A stretch of 64,000 bases of DNA. It comes from Tricholoma matsutake. Its lineage: Eukaryota; Basidiomycota; Agaricomycetes; Agaricales; Tricholomataceae. Shown here piece after piece: positions 10,690 through 22,193 of this stretch. The stretch covers positions 5,952,001-6,016,000 of the forward strand of contig AP026548.1 of NCBI GenBank assembly GCA_026075535.2, written 5' to 3'. The number at the start of each line of letters is the position of its first letter. Within the stretch, counting starts at the first letter, position 1. The position numbers and the translations under genes are program-made. The notes under the pieces were generated by a model that had not been told where the DNA came from, did no database searches, and was given only the letters and a program-made list of their open reading frames with translations.

Positions 10690-11349
10690 AAGACCACGGT
10701 TGGTACAAAAGGCTGCCTTCCACTCATCTCCCTCCTTTATCCTCACATTATTATAGCCCCAACGGACATCGAGCTTGGTGAAGTATTGGGCTCCATGGAG
10801 CTGGTTTACGAGTTCGGAGATGAGGGGTAGTGGGTAGCAATTTTTGACCGTGATGTTGTTGAGCCTTCTGTAGTCTTGAACCGGTCGAAGTGAGCCATCC
10901 TTCTTCTTGACAAAGAAAAAGGGAGAGGCCATGGGTGACTTTGATGGTTGAATACGTCCAGAGGCCAGGTGCTCGTCGATGAACTGGTCAAGCTGCCGTT
11001 GTTCTTCCGGAGAGAGAGGATAGACCTTGCAGGATGAAGGGGTTGTGCCGGGGGTGAGTTTGATCGCGTGATCCCATGGCTTATGCGCAGGAAGAGAGTT
11101 GAATGACTCCTTGGAGAACACGTCTTCAAACTCATGGAGATGAGGGAGTAAGGAGTTAGTAGAGGATTTAGCAGCATTGTTTTTGTGGAAGGCCTCGGCG
11201 AGGCGTTGGGATATGTTCGATGTGGCACACACCTCATGCGATGAGCGAATCGCAGTGTAGAAGATCCGATCACCCTCCTCCACTTCCTCTGGGTCCTCAT
11301 CATCATCATCCAAGTCTGGCATTAGATCAGGAACCCCTTCCAATTCCAC
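10690..11349 (-). pseudogene. E2 reverse transcriptase N-terminal part
   Basis: Fingers and palm start of a Ty3/Gypsy RT: GRIQPSKSPMASPFFFVKKK, DGSLRPVQDYRRLN, and TKLDVRWGYNNVRI with the first catalytic Asp. The open frame runs on into the solo LTR at 10689, adding non-homologous residues, so the protein is truncated. Upstream are the RT linker (HEFEDVFSKESFNSLP) and an acidic stretch. The equivalent of the protease frame ends at 11389, about 40 nt before it, with a stop or frameshift between. Confidence 0.85.
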
Positions 11350-11388
11350 TTCAGGTATAGGCAGGGGTCCAGCATGACACTTCTGAGT

Positions 11389-12051
11389 TCATCGTATTGC
11401 CGCCTTCTGTCCACGACGTTCTTGCCTGGCTTCCATGAAACACGTCCGACAGCGGGATGGACATCGGCTCATGGTAACCTCCCCGGTGCGCCAGTCGACC
11501 TCTGGGTTATGGTCTCGAAGCCATGGATATCCCAAAATCACCGTTTGCTTTCCTAATTGAGTGACAGCAAAAAGGGCACGCTCACTATGATCTTTGTAAT
11601 GGAGAACCAGGTCTGCAACCTCTCGGATGGCACCAGCTTCATTTGGGGATCCATCCACATTATATACTGGTATCGGACGTGAGAGTGAGCGAGTATTTAG
11701 ATGATGTTGTTGTACCAGATGGGAATCGATGAAGAGACCAGTTGCACCAGAGTCCAGGAGCGCAGAGACACCAAGTATCTGTCCAGTGTCAGTCATCTGC
11801 AGTTCGATGGCTAGGTTTAAGGAATGTGCAGAGGGAGTGGATGCCACAATATACTTGCATGGTAGTTTACGCTCCCATGATTTAATTTTGGGACGTGGAG
11901 TAGAAGGAGAGATGGGGAGAGCAGGTATGTCTTTAGCCAACTTCGAAGGGTCAGAGAGGGGAGCAGTCACAGAAATGGATTCATTCTCCGGGGATTCAAC
12001 TGACAAGACTTCAAAGCGGTTATGGACAGGCAGTGAGGGCGTACAATTCAC
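11389..12051 (-). pseudogene. E2 aspartic protease
   Basis: Retropepsin-like domain with the canonical active-site triad in VSALLDSGATGLFID (about residues 100-115) and the second hydrophobic motif VILGYPWLRDHNPEVDW. In Gypsy elements this cleaves Gag-Pol. The frame is open for 220 codons, but the first 50 residues come from the Gag tail after a stop, so it is not linked to an intact Gag. Confidence 0.8.
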
Positions 12052-13215
12052 TCACTGCGAATAGGAAAATCCTGCTCCTCTACAACTTCCAACTTAATCT
12101 CCTCTGCAACTTGATCCTTCGCTTCCTCAACATCTACAAGCGCCAACAAATCTTGCAGGAGTTCATCTCATCCATCGGGGGTGAGCATGCGGATATCCTG
12201 ATGATGGGGACACCCTCCAGCCCTGTGTCCAGGTTCCCCACAATGGTAGCAGAGATCCAACTTACATGCATGGCTGCGGGCTGCATCAACATCCATTGGT
12301 ACTGGGACATTGACAGCTGGTGTGGGAGTTTGACAAGCAGGAATGGGGTTAGGGTGGGGGAGGCTTCGATTGAAGGTGTAGGGTGTATGAGTGGTAGTTG
12401 GAGCACGGAATGCAGCATTAAACGCCGCATTTGTGAGTCGGTTCTCGTCACAGAGTGAAGCAGCTTCATACCAAGCAAGGATATCATCGTCCGCTGGGCG
12501 CCCTTCCAACATCTGTGCAATCTGGTCCTGAATTTCTCAGTGGAGCCCCCGTCGGAACTTCACCACCACTGGTAACCCACTCCCATATCCTGCCATGTCC
12601 ACCAAATCCTTGAACTCATCGATATAGTCGTCCATGGATCGATGTCCCTGGTGGTAAGTGGATGACTCAAGTCATGTCACTGCTCGGTGGCGTTCATTGA
12701 GGGGGCAGAAGTGGCATACAAACTCAGCTCGAAAGTCACCCCAAGTGGAGAAAGGTAGAGAACCGAGTTCTTTAGTTTGATGTAGGATACGGTCCACATA
12801 GAGATAGGTGCGTTCAGATTTCATGTATGTGAAGGCCCAATAAATTTTTGCAGCCTCATCGATGAATTGATGTGACTGGAGACTAATGTATAACTCACAG
12901 GAATTAAGGAATGCACATCCCTGCGCACGTGCACCATTAAATTCAGCGGGGGGGGGGACGGTTTGATCTGGGCACATTCCTTAGTGGACGCGTTTGGCAA
13001 AATGTTGTTGTTGGGTGCGCTTGGAGTCGTGAAGGGGGAACTATTAGTCGTAGGGTTAGCCTGGAGGGTCCTAACGAAGTTTTCAATCGTAGATTTAAGC
13101 GAGTCGATTTGCGCGTGCATTCCAGAAACGTCGCTTTCAAGCGCGTCGAAGTGTTCTGATGCGTCCATGTCGCTAGGGAGCGCATTTGGCGAAAATGGCA
13201 GCGTAATAAAGGCAA
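12052..13215 (-). pseudogene. E2 gag, frameshifted
   Basis: Gag read in pieces. N-terminus near 13168 (MDASEHFDALESDVSG, coiled-coil-like); a capsid-like retrotransposon gag domain 12977-12530 (CAFLNSCELYISL, FSTWGDFRAEFVCHF, YIDEFKDLV); and a zinc knuckle CYHCGEPGHRAGGC (Cx2Cx4Hx4C) near 12240. A run of nine G at about 12950-12958 coincides with a frame change, and there are stops near 12670 and 12540. Homopolymer slippage is the likely cause of the frameshift. Confidence 0.8.
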
Positions 13216-13334
13216 GAGTATCTGGAACGGTGTGTAGGGACTCTGTGGAGCTTTGGGAAGTGTTGTCCAGTCTGTACCTGCCTATTTTGGGCAGCGCATT
13301 CGCGATTTTCGGGCCTTAGGGGAGAGTTTTCTAC

Positions 13335-13760
13335 TATAAGGGCAACCTCAGCCTCTAGCAAAGGGAAATCCAAAGTTAAAATTATGCTACATAATACAGG
13401 GATTGGGGGCGCACCTAGCAAAGGGAAATCCGAAGAGAAAACTCTAAGGATCCCCTTGCTGATGCCCAGTATATGTGAAGACGACAAAAATCAAATATAA
13501 CCTAAAAATAGAAAAAGGCGGAGATAGGCAGATCAAGGCCGCCAAATGACATCATACCAAGGGGTATGTGTCAGAAGGGGTACTCTGCCTCTAAATATAA
13601 AAGTGTCAACATGTACAAACATGATAGCAAGGGAAAATTAGTAATAAAATCCAGACAAATCATAGAAAATGAAGAATAGAAGGAAATGAGGTGGGGAAAA
13701 ATATAGGACGAACATAAAAAATAGGAAAAACACACAGGGCACCTCCCTAGTCCCCTTACA
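13335..13760 (-). repeat. 5' LTR of E2
   Basis: 426 bp, same termini as the 3' LTR; its outer end abuts the target duplication ATGGG at 13761. The internal sequence just downstream on the minus strand (GTAGAAAACTCTCCCC) should hold the primer-binding site, but no tRNA match is obvious by eye. Confidence 0.9.
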
Positions 13761-14150
13761 ATGGGCCTTGTCCCAAAGAAGTTAATAGATGCAATGTTGG
13801 TCTCAGGTGCGTTCGCAAAGGGAGAAAAGAATCTGGACTCAAAGCTGCTACTTTTGCATTACTGTAAATTACATATCCAATCGTCTGACGCTGTATGGAA
13901 ATCGGGCATAATAAATGCAATCATTTGCCCCAAGCTGCCCACAGATTTAATCCTCGGACTGGACTTCTTAGTGAAGAACCACATAGTGGTGGATGCGAAA
14001 CTACGCACAGCAGTCGCAATGAAATCAGGATATGATTTATTGAACCCACCGGATCCAAGAGCAAACAGGAAAGCAATCACACAATCACCTTGGAGCAGAA
14101 GACGAGAAGAGCAGAGGCAAATTGCACAAGGACGCGTGAACATGTGAGCA
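13761..14150 (+). pseudogene. Gypsy E1 protease, 3' part
   Basis: Continuation of the E1 protease after E2: a frame from MGLVPKK with the second conserved protease motif TDLILGLDFLVKNHIVVD. It is in the same sense and register as the 7192-7280 fragment once the nested element is ignored. It ends at a stop before the RT linker. Confidence 0.72.
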
Positions 14151-14162
14151 AACCATAAAGAA

Positions 14163-15118
14163 ATGCAACAAGAATTGGTTGCACTGTTTAAGGAAAATCC
14201 AGACTGTTTCGACATGTCAAAATACACCTCAACAGGACCTTGTATAATTGCTGCAATGAAAGCACAAATAGCACAACTGGCGACAAGTGCAGAATTGCTA
14301 CACCTAGATCAATGGTTTAAGGAAAAATATGAGGCGCAATTCCCCGTGGACATACCACATGTAAAGGACTTACCAAACACCATGTATCATCACATTGAAT
14401 TGAAACCAGGTGCCCCTGTCTCTGTTGCATGAGCATATGGGTGTCCACGAAAATACCGTCCAGGATGGAAAACCCTCATAGAGCAACACCTGGCCACAGG
14501 GTGAATACGACCAAGTTCATCGCCGTATGTGTCACCATCCTTTATAATTCCAAAAGCTGACCCCACTGTTTTACCGAGATGGGTAAATGATTACCACCAT
14601 CTGAACCGTTTAACGGTGCTGGACAACTACCCATTGCCATGTATCACGACATTCTTGCAGATTGCACAAAGGGAAAAATTTGGGGGAAAATTCATATGAC
14701 AAATTCCTTTTTTCAAATGTTAGTACACCCCGAGCATATCAAGTATACAGCAACACTCACACCTTTTGGACTGTGGGAGTGGGTCGTGATGCCAATGGGC
14801 TTGCAAAACTCACCTGCTACACACCAGCGACAAGTAACGTTAGCCTTACGAGAACTGATAGGAAAGATATGCCACGTATACCTTGACAACATTGTGATTT
14901 GGTCATCCTCATTGGAAGAACACCAGAAAAACGTGGCAACGGTGCTGGACATGTTGAAGGCGGCACAGTTGTATTGTTCAATGAAAAAGTCAATGGTATT
15001 CGCAAAGGAAATAGATTTCCTAGGACATCACATCTCGCAGAGAGGAATCGAAGCAGACACAGAGAATGTCATGCAAATCTTGAACTGGCCAGCCCCAATG
15101 AGCGCAAAGCATGTATGA
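14163..15118 (+). pseudogene. Gypsy E1 reverse transcriptase, catalytically dead
   Basis: RT linker (LFKENPDCFDMSKYTSTGP, MYHHIELKPGAPV) and RT domain in several frames with stops near 14432 and 14505 and a frameshift near 14640. The motif that normally begins with the first catalytic Asp reads GKIHMTNSFFQ (His for Asp), and the YxDD box reads VYLDNIVIWS (Asn for the second Asp). Both are metal-binding residues in the family, so polymerase activity is lost regardless of the stops. The frame stops at 15116-15118 just before QFLGLVRYIAQF. Confidence 0.82.
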
Positions 15119-16840
15119 CAGTTCTTGGGCTTGGTGAGGTACATTGCACAGTTCTTGCTGACCCTAGCAGAACACATGGCGGTTCTGACTCCCCTCATGA
15201 GGAAGGAGTGCGGTGCAAAGTTCCCCCTGTGGACAAATGCACATCAGTATGCGTTCGACGCGATCAAGAGGGTCATCGTGAGTCGGGACTGTCTCACAAC
15301 CATATACCATGAGACACCAGGAGACAATAAGATTTACGTGACGTGCGATGCGAGCAAATGGAGAACTGGTGCTGTTTTGGCGTTTGGACAGACATGGGAG
15401 ATGGCAAGGCCAGTAGCCTTCAAAAGTCACCAACTAAACAGCGTGGAACAGAACTACCCCATACACGAACAAGAAATGCTTTCAATAATGAGAGCAATGC
15501 GCAAATGGAGGGTTGACTTACTCGGAACGCACATCCACATCTACACAGACCATAAAACATTACAAAACTTCGATTATCAATGGGACCTGTCGCAATGGCA
15601 GGCGTGTTGGATGGAATGCTTGTCACAGTACGAGTATATGATCACTTACATCAACAGAGATAAAAACACAGTTGCAGACGCATTGTCTCGGTTACCAGAG
15701 GACAATAGTGCGACACCAGAAGTTGTGAATGTCGCCATGATATTCTCCATAGCGACAGATCCCAAACTAATCAGAAGGGTGAAAAAGGGTTACAGACACG
15801 ACAGCTGGTGCAACAGCATCCTGAGCGACCTGAAAAAAGGTGTGCTAGATGAGAAACTGGAAATCACAAAGCAAAATGGACTATTATTCACAGGAACGCA
15901 CCTAATCATTCCATGGTACAAGCACCTCAGAGAACACCTATTCCAACTAGCTCATGACAACCTTGGTCATTTCGGAGTGACGAAATCATATGCAAGCCTA
16001 AAAGATGAATTTTATTGGCCACACATGAGAAGAAACTTAATGGAAGGATATGTACCGTCATGCCAAGATTGTCAACGTAACAAGTCGAGAACAATGAGGG
16101 CGGCGGGACCATTACACCCATTGCCAATACCAGATAAGCGGTTCAAATCCGTGGCAATAGACTTCATGGGGCCGCTACCAAAAGATGACAGTTTCGACAC
16201 CATCGTAACGATGACAGACCAGCTAGGTGCTGACCTTCAACTTGCCCCATGCGAGTCGACCATGATGGCGGAAGAATTCGCAGTGGTGTTCTTCAACAGA
16301 TGGTACTGTGAGAATGGATGCCCCCTGGAAATCATCAGTGACAGGGATAAACTATTTGTTTTGAAATTCTGGAAAGCGCTGATGAAACTAACCAGTATCA
16401 AACACAAAATGTCGACTTCTTATCATCCTCAAATGGATGGAGCTTCAAAAAGAATGAATAAAACAATGATACAGGTGCTGAGGTTTCACGTTGAACGAAA
16501 TCAGTCAGGTTGGGCTCGCACATTACTGAAAGTGCGATTTGACATTATGGACACATCAGGTTTTTCACCATTCATGTTAAAGACCGGGAGAGCACTGAGG
16601 GTTATTCCACCATGGATCGTAGCAATGGAGAGGACAGAGGAAGAACCAGAAGAAGAGTCAGCGAGGGAATTGATGGAACAAATGGAGTTAATGACAAACG
16701 AGGCACGAGATACACTGCTGGCAGCCAAGATCACACAGGCACACCACATGAACAGCCAGTGCGGAAGCGAGCCACTTCCAAGTAGGAGACCAAGTGCTGT
16801 TGGCAACAGGACATCGTCGGAGGGAATACATGCAGGCTAA
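15119..16840 (+). pseudogene. Gypsy E1 RNase H and integrase
   Basis: Long open segment (571 codons from 15125). RNase H: TCDASKWRTGAVLAFGQ and IYTDHKTLQNF, ending VADALSRLPED. Integrase: HHCC region (HDNLGHFGVTKSY ... CQDCQRNKSRT), core starting VAIDFMGPLP (first Asp), SDRDKLF (second Asp) and a degenerate third motif, MDGASKRMNKTMIQ, where the catalytic Glu of the usual Q(x)E(x)xN appears replaced. A one-base frame change near 16765-16795 moves the remaining coding sequence to the next frame. Confidence 0.82.
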
Positions 16841-17225
16841 GAGTGGATGCATAGCAAAATTCATGCCCAGATTTGATGGACCATACGAAATAACCCATGC
16901 GTTCCTGGAAATGTCAGACTACAAACTAGCAATGCCGATCTCAAAAGGAATGACGACCTTTCACGTTTCTTACCTATGACCATTCATTCCAAACAACAAC
17001 GAGCTTTTTCCCAGTAGAACATTGACAAAGCCTGGACCGGTAGTCACTGCAGAAGGAAGCACCGAATATTTCATAGAGAAGATCCTGGACTCGAGACCTC
17101 GCGGACAAGGAAAGCAGTATTTGGTGAGGTGGTTAGAATATGGTCCGGAGCATGACCTATGGTTACCAGGGAGCGAGCTGATCAAAACGGAGGCGCTGGA
17201 GAGATACAAAGAAGAAAGAGCTTGA
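16794..17225 (+). pseudogene. Gypsy E1 GPY/F region and chromodomain
   Basis: C-terminal part of the E1 integrase in a shifted frame: MPRFDGPYEITHAF (GPY/F-like), a stop at about 16979, then a chromodomain 17046-17220 (YFIEKILDSRPRGQGKQYLV, WLEYGPEHDLWLP). This marks E1 as a chromovirus as well. It is followed by a purine-rich stretch and the 3' LTR. Confidence 0.8.
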
Positions 17226-17256
17226 GATGATGTTTTTTTGAGAGAGAGACAGCGGG

Positions 17257-17487
17257 TGTAAGAGATTCATCTCTTACTCCAACGTGGCACCTTATTTCAA
17301 TGCGCGTGCCTTCCCTTACTCCTAGCGACATATGCGGCTTACTAATGTACATGGTCACATTATCGTCACGTGTTGTAGGTTCATTGTGATACACTTATTA
17401 GACTAGGTTTTTACATCTTGAATCCATACACATTTCCAGTTTACTTGGTTCCTATCTCCTGAGTGTTAGAAGCGACACTTCTTTCCA
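17257..17487 (+). repeat. 3' LTR of Gypsy E1
   Basis: Begins TGTAAGAGATT directly after the polypurine-like GAGAGAGAGACAGCGGG (17240-17256) and ends CTTTCCA. 149 bp match the 5' LTR. The first 80 bp include a small hairpin (TGTAAGAGAT/ATCTCTTAC). Confidence 0.7.
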
Positions 17488-18295
17488 GAGTCTGACATCA
17501 CAGACCTCATGTCAAAGGGCTGTTGTATCACAGCATGTGTGGGAGTGGGTTCAGATGCATGGAGTCACCATGCATCAAGGGTGCCTTCCACAGGAAGGGG
17601 ATCAAATGCATGTTGTCGGCATGCATTGTATGTGTGTCGGGTCGGTCGGGTTCCATGAGTTACAAGGAAAATTGTAACAAAATCTCATCAACCTGCAACT
17701 CACAAATGAGTATCCTTAACCACATGCATAATCTATCCATGCCACGAGGACCTCATTGAATAATCTTCATGATATCCTCGACCATGTTATTGTATCCAAT
17801 GGTTCCATTAAGTGTTCCATCTGCCATTTCCCAGGCATCTTGACTGGCTTCCAGCTCCAAAACAGGGTTTCCAGAAAATCAAGCAAGGACATCCATGTCC
17901 GTGCCTTCAGGTATAGACAAAGGTAAGGTGACTGATACACATTCGAGTTCCAAAAGAAGAGACATTGTGGAAATGGTGTCAGTGCTGGAAGCTATGGTAG
18001 GTGGTGGTGGAGGCGAACCATCTGAGTCCAAGTCAATAGGTTCATTGTTTGGAGTGTCGACAACATGATATGTTGAGGAAGGGCCAGCCTGAGATGAACC
18101 GGAAAATGAGAGTGTGGGATTGGGTAACAGAGAAGGAGCTGTGGCCGGCTGCAGGGACCTGGGCAGGCTTCTTTTTGAAGAATGATGTTAATTTGGCAGA
18201 AGTATTCTTGGAGGTCTCGTTTTTGCGATGGGCCACACTCTCTGTATGAGTAGCCCAGTTGGACTCCCCACTGAGTCCAATCTTCACGTTGAGCT
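17488..18295 (-). pseudogene. Degenerate coding remnant
   Basis: The minus strand reads, in pieces, a protein-like sequence with SNWATHTESVAHRKN, a Lys/Pro/Ser linker (SFFKKKPAQVPAAG) and acidic stretches, with several stops. The His-containing start resembles the zinc-finger region that precedes some fungal transposase or transposon-associated proteins, but I cannot name the family. It sits right after the E1 LTR, so it is probably part of an older element. Confidence 0.35.
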
Positions 18296-18327
18296 CACAG
18301 ATATTGTGTACTCAATGCCGTGAACTC

Positions 18328-18518
18328 AAGGGATGCTCAATTACTTGGTTCACAAAAACCAAACGAAAAGTTCATCACAAAATTTCTGTTTTTGGTCAGC
18401 GTCGCAAGAACACCCTCACTCGTTGGGAAGTGGAGACTGAAAATCATATACCAAAAACAGAAACTTCGTGATGAACTTTTCGTTTGGTTTTTGTGAACCG
18501 AGTAATTGAGCGCCCCTT
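18328..18518. mobile_element. Short foldback element
   Basis: A 191-bp near-perfect inverted repeat: the left arm starts AAGGGATGCTCAATTAC and the right arm ends GTAATTGAGCGCCCCTT. Arms of about 60 bp match over TTGGTTCACAAAAACCAAAC and flank an 80-bp centre. The size and structure fit a MITE. No clear target duplication was found, so its superfamily is open. Confidence 0.65.
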
Positions 18519-19401
18519 CAGATGGCCGCTATAAACAAAACAAGTTCATCGTCGTGGGTGTAAGCCGCTGAATGGGGGACAGGGACGTCACCTTCTCCTT
18601 CGATCAACGATAAAATCAAGAAACACGCTCTATAAGGAGATTTTTCGTTTGATGACGGCTTTTATCCTCCGATCAGCCTGTGTCACAATGACGCCATACA
18701 CCCTCAAAAGCTCTACCCGAGGGGCATTTGTGTTCTGAACACTCCAATAAACACACTTGCATCCTAGGCCCGTCCGAAGGCGCAAAACACAAATAAAAAG
18801 TTATTTGTATAAGAGGCCTCTCGGTCCCCTCCCTGCGTGCTCCGGCAAATTCCGGCATACCCCTTGGAAAGGGGTGTATTAAAGATATTCGTACGAAGTG
18901 AAAACATGGAGTCAAAATACAGCCTGAGAATCGTCAGTGGGCGCACCGAGAGCTCAAAGTGACAAGTGAAAAATATGATCAGGACAAATTGGGACAAGCA
19001 GAGAATTTGAACGTAAGGCTGGCCGAGTCGACCACGGATAGCGCTCGCCGCGGGGCCGGATTCTCTCTCTCGATGGATTCACGGATGTATGGAAACTACG
19101 GCTGGGATAACGGCGATGGCTGAGTACTACATGCACTCCTCTGTCTTGCAAAACTCTTATAAGGGATTGTGTGCGGTGCTGCACTGGCAGTCTCGACACT
19201 TAAAGCATGAGTGTGTTTCCACGCTAGCGGCCATGACTATCTTTAAGCACAAGTTCATAATTATGAGTCTTTACCCTCGCAAAACAAAGATCTCTACTAT
19301 AATACACTTCCTCTGGAATCAGGGATAGGACTTCATCAATAAATTGTGAAATTACTACATCATGGTCTAATATCGTAAGAAGAGAAGTTAAAGACGTTCT
19401 A
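18519..19401. other. Unassigned region
   Basis: Mixed sequence without a frame I can support; it separates the transposon block from the host-gene island. The last part (about 19300-19401) is probably the 3' flank of the minus-strand gene that ends at 19402. Confidence 0.4.
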
Positions 19402-22193
19402 CTATTCCACATGTTCATCGTCGGATATCTGTGGAACATTAGGAAGAGTAAGAGCTTGCCATGCAGCCATGAACAGCAGGATCGGCTGCACAATGTCATG
19501 AGCCAAAAGCCCAGGTCTCGAGTCAAACCTTCCGATGAGCGATGGAGTGAATTCCACCAAACGTCCTCCTTCCACTATGAGCATTAGAAAAATAGAAAAT
19601 TTGAATCTCCCTGCGAAGAATTGAGATTTTGAGTTGAGATAAAGCTGCAGTATGGTCCCAGTGAGGTGGAGAGGATTGACGATTAATGGGTTGACGCTGG
19701 TCAGCCAATCATCAGTGTGGTCAAGGTCAGGTAAAAGAGACGGAATGATGTAGGCTTCGTGGGGCGTGAAGACATAGTACATGGCTGCAATTGAAAGGAA
19801 GAGCTGACAAAGAAGCATGAATCGTCCATTGTAAGACTGTCACCAAAGCACGTACCCCTGCTTTTGCCCGCCAGCTTGTTGCCGCTTCAAGCCTTTCGCT
19901 TGCTCTCTCTCTGTGCGTGGCACCCGCTCTCTGCATGATTGGAATCCACATAGTTCCCTTCCACTTGCGGAATTCAATGCGCAGAATCGCCTGGATCATC
20001 AACAATGGCAACACAAGCGACGTGAACATAGTCAGGACAAGAGATGATATAAATCCAAAGATAGAGAACCCCTTCCGCTTCTCATTGACAAGGAATGATC
20101 CTAGTTTGACGAAGAGTTCTGAGCCAGATATCAGCGCGGTACCTAGGATGCTAATAGAGACTGTGGATGTGCGTGTATACCAGTAACGGATGTCAAGAAT
20201 AAGAACAGAGGTGGAGAGAGCGAATCTACGTAGGTTAAAAAGGTGAGACTAAAACGTGACGGCGAGGTGAAATACACACTCTATTGTATACAAAACTGCT
20301 CGCCGTCGAGGATGGGCATCTTCGCTAAATCTGTGACCATATAAACCGTCTATTAAAAGATATTAATCAGAAAGAGTTCGAAATTTGATGAATCCCTGCA
20401 CTGGCACTCACGGGTTAACTCTGCCACATCTTGCCCAAGTATTCGATCTCGCTCAGTTTGATTGTGATCATCAAACTTATATGACAACACATCTGACACT
20501 ATGTGCTTGCCAGGGGTTCGCCCCGAATATGATATCTTCCAGGTGACGTTTACGAAGTCTTGCTCTGGAGCGACTGGGCAATATAATAGCATGATCTGAG
20601 CGGGGACATTTATTCGAGTCAAGGAGTGTGCTACCATTTGACAGAGTTTTATTTGTCTCCGCGGGTTTCAAAATAGTTGAGCAATTTTCGCGATTGACAG
20701 GAATTTGGAAGAGATCCTGGAGGGTGTTCAGCAGGAGTTCTTCGCGTTAGATATTTCGAGGTACCTTGGGCCCCGGTGGGGATCTCGACACGGATATGTA
20801 CGGAGCATACGCCCATTCTGTCTGAACCTTTCCCGTAGATTCGTTTCTGATGGCAACTTTCAACAGGGTCTCCCAGTGGCCATTCACGAAGTAATTTCTT
20901 TGACAAGAATATCTGTTTGGGTAGACTCCTGATATTCCTTGAGCACACTTCATAAGAAATGTATCTTAGATAGAGACCTGAATGACAAAGAAAACACTGA
21001 GATGTACCGCTTTTCCCATTAGATTCTTCTGTGCCTTTACATAGGCCTTTCGATTGAAAAGTTCAGTTTCGTGCACGACATGAATAAGAGTGCTGATCTG
21101 AGCGTAAGTCTTGAACATCCAGTGGATGTATTAGATCTCGTTACCGTGTGACGATATATGGATGGTATTTCAAGACGGATTTGCCACACGTCTTTTGGAG
21201 TGAAGGCAGTCCGGCCATCGCACCTATGTTAGTATTGTTATCACTCTCACTCTCATCATCATCATCATCATCATCATCTGAATAACTCTGTTCGTCCACA
21301 GCATCGTGTGACTCTTTGTCAGCACTATAGCATCGACTGTGAACACTGTGAAATTGGAGAAGCGGGGTTGTTACGCCAAAACTCTCTAAGGCTTCATCAG
21401 CCAAAGTTTTTTCCAGCTGATTACGAGAGCCCAAAGGGAATCTAGATCACAGACCTTGGTAAATAAATGGCAAGCCAGAGATCGTAGCGTGGGATTGCAA
21501 TATAACACTTACGGCCATGAACGAACAGGAAGAGGGTGAATCTTTTCAGGGATCCAAGTTGAATAATTGGTGACATGGTCAAGCAAGGAAGTGGAAGATG
21601 GTAAAAGCATAATGGAAGCTCGTAGATCGAAATTGGACAAGTTAGGGCTTCGGCTACATAGTGGGGAAAGAGTAGTTGATGAGTGGGGACGACCGTACGA
21701 ATTCGAACATGAACGCTCACAAGGTATCGGTGGGTAACGTGAAGTTGACAGCAGAAAAAACGCCCTTGTCCGTGAGACGCAACCCTCGAAAGACAATATC
21801 AGAATATAATGGAGTTTCAAACACCTCTGTCTGTGCCTCTGTAGTTTCCCCATCCTCAGCTCCCCCTCCCACTGGTAATTCGTGGTTCCTTGATCCTGCT
21901 GAACGTAACCATACGGTCGCCGCGATATCGAACTTTTGGTTACGGTTGATCAACGGCTGCACAACAGACGCGCGGTTCGATACTTCTTGAAGTGACGCGT
22001 TTTGATAGAGGGCGCGATGCGGTTTAGATACATTGGTGACAACATTTGTCACAATCCTGGTGAAAAACAGCACAACGGCTGACAGCAGGACGATAGCAGC
22101 CGTAATAACTAGACATCGACAACCTGAAATGGATCTGCGACGAGGGCCAGAGCCGGGGTCAAGGTTGAGTTGGGGATCTGGCTTGATGAGCAT
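19402..22193 (-). CDS. Uncharacterised multi-exon membrane protein
   Basis: A spliced gene read from 22193 to 19402. The first exon encodes a basic N-terminus, one membrane span (CLVITAAIVLLSAVVLFFTR) and a lumenal start with DIVFRGLRLTDKGVFSAVNF. Exon 1 ends at about 21721 with GTGAGC; exon 2 (21653-21513) continues SPNLSNFDLRASIMLLP; exon 3 holds TLADEALESFGVTTPLLQF and an Asp/Ser/Glu run from a CATCAT microsatellite. Later exons (about 20950-20350) carry a Cys-containing domain (ISGVYPNRYSCQRNYFVNGH, TEWAYAPYISVS), and the last ones (about 20190-19402) hold several hydrophobic spans. I recognise the architecture from mushroom hypothetical proteins, but no function is known to me. Splice joins in the middle are only partly resolved. 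Confidence 0.6.

Larger units (their letters stand above)
7281..13760 (-). mobile_element. Nested Gypsy chromovirus E2
   Basis: Complete but dead LTR retrotransposon read on the minus strand, inserted in the E1 protease with target-site duplication ATGGG (7276-7280 and 13761-13765). It has two 426-bp LTRs, then gag, protease, RT-RNase H and integrase-chromodomain. The 6480-bp span includes a 426-bp solo LTR plus its 5-bp duplication, so the original was about 6.05 kb. The two LTRs differ at about ten positions, mostly transitions. The chromodomain assigns it to the chromovirus branch of Ty3/Gypsy. Confidence 0.92.

Noticed and set aside
5311..17487. Target-site duplication for the outer Gypsy element
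   Set aside because: The 5 bp before 5311 (AAGTG) and after 17487 (GAGTC) do not match, so no duplication is claimed.
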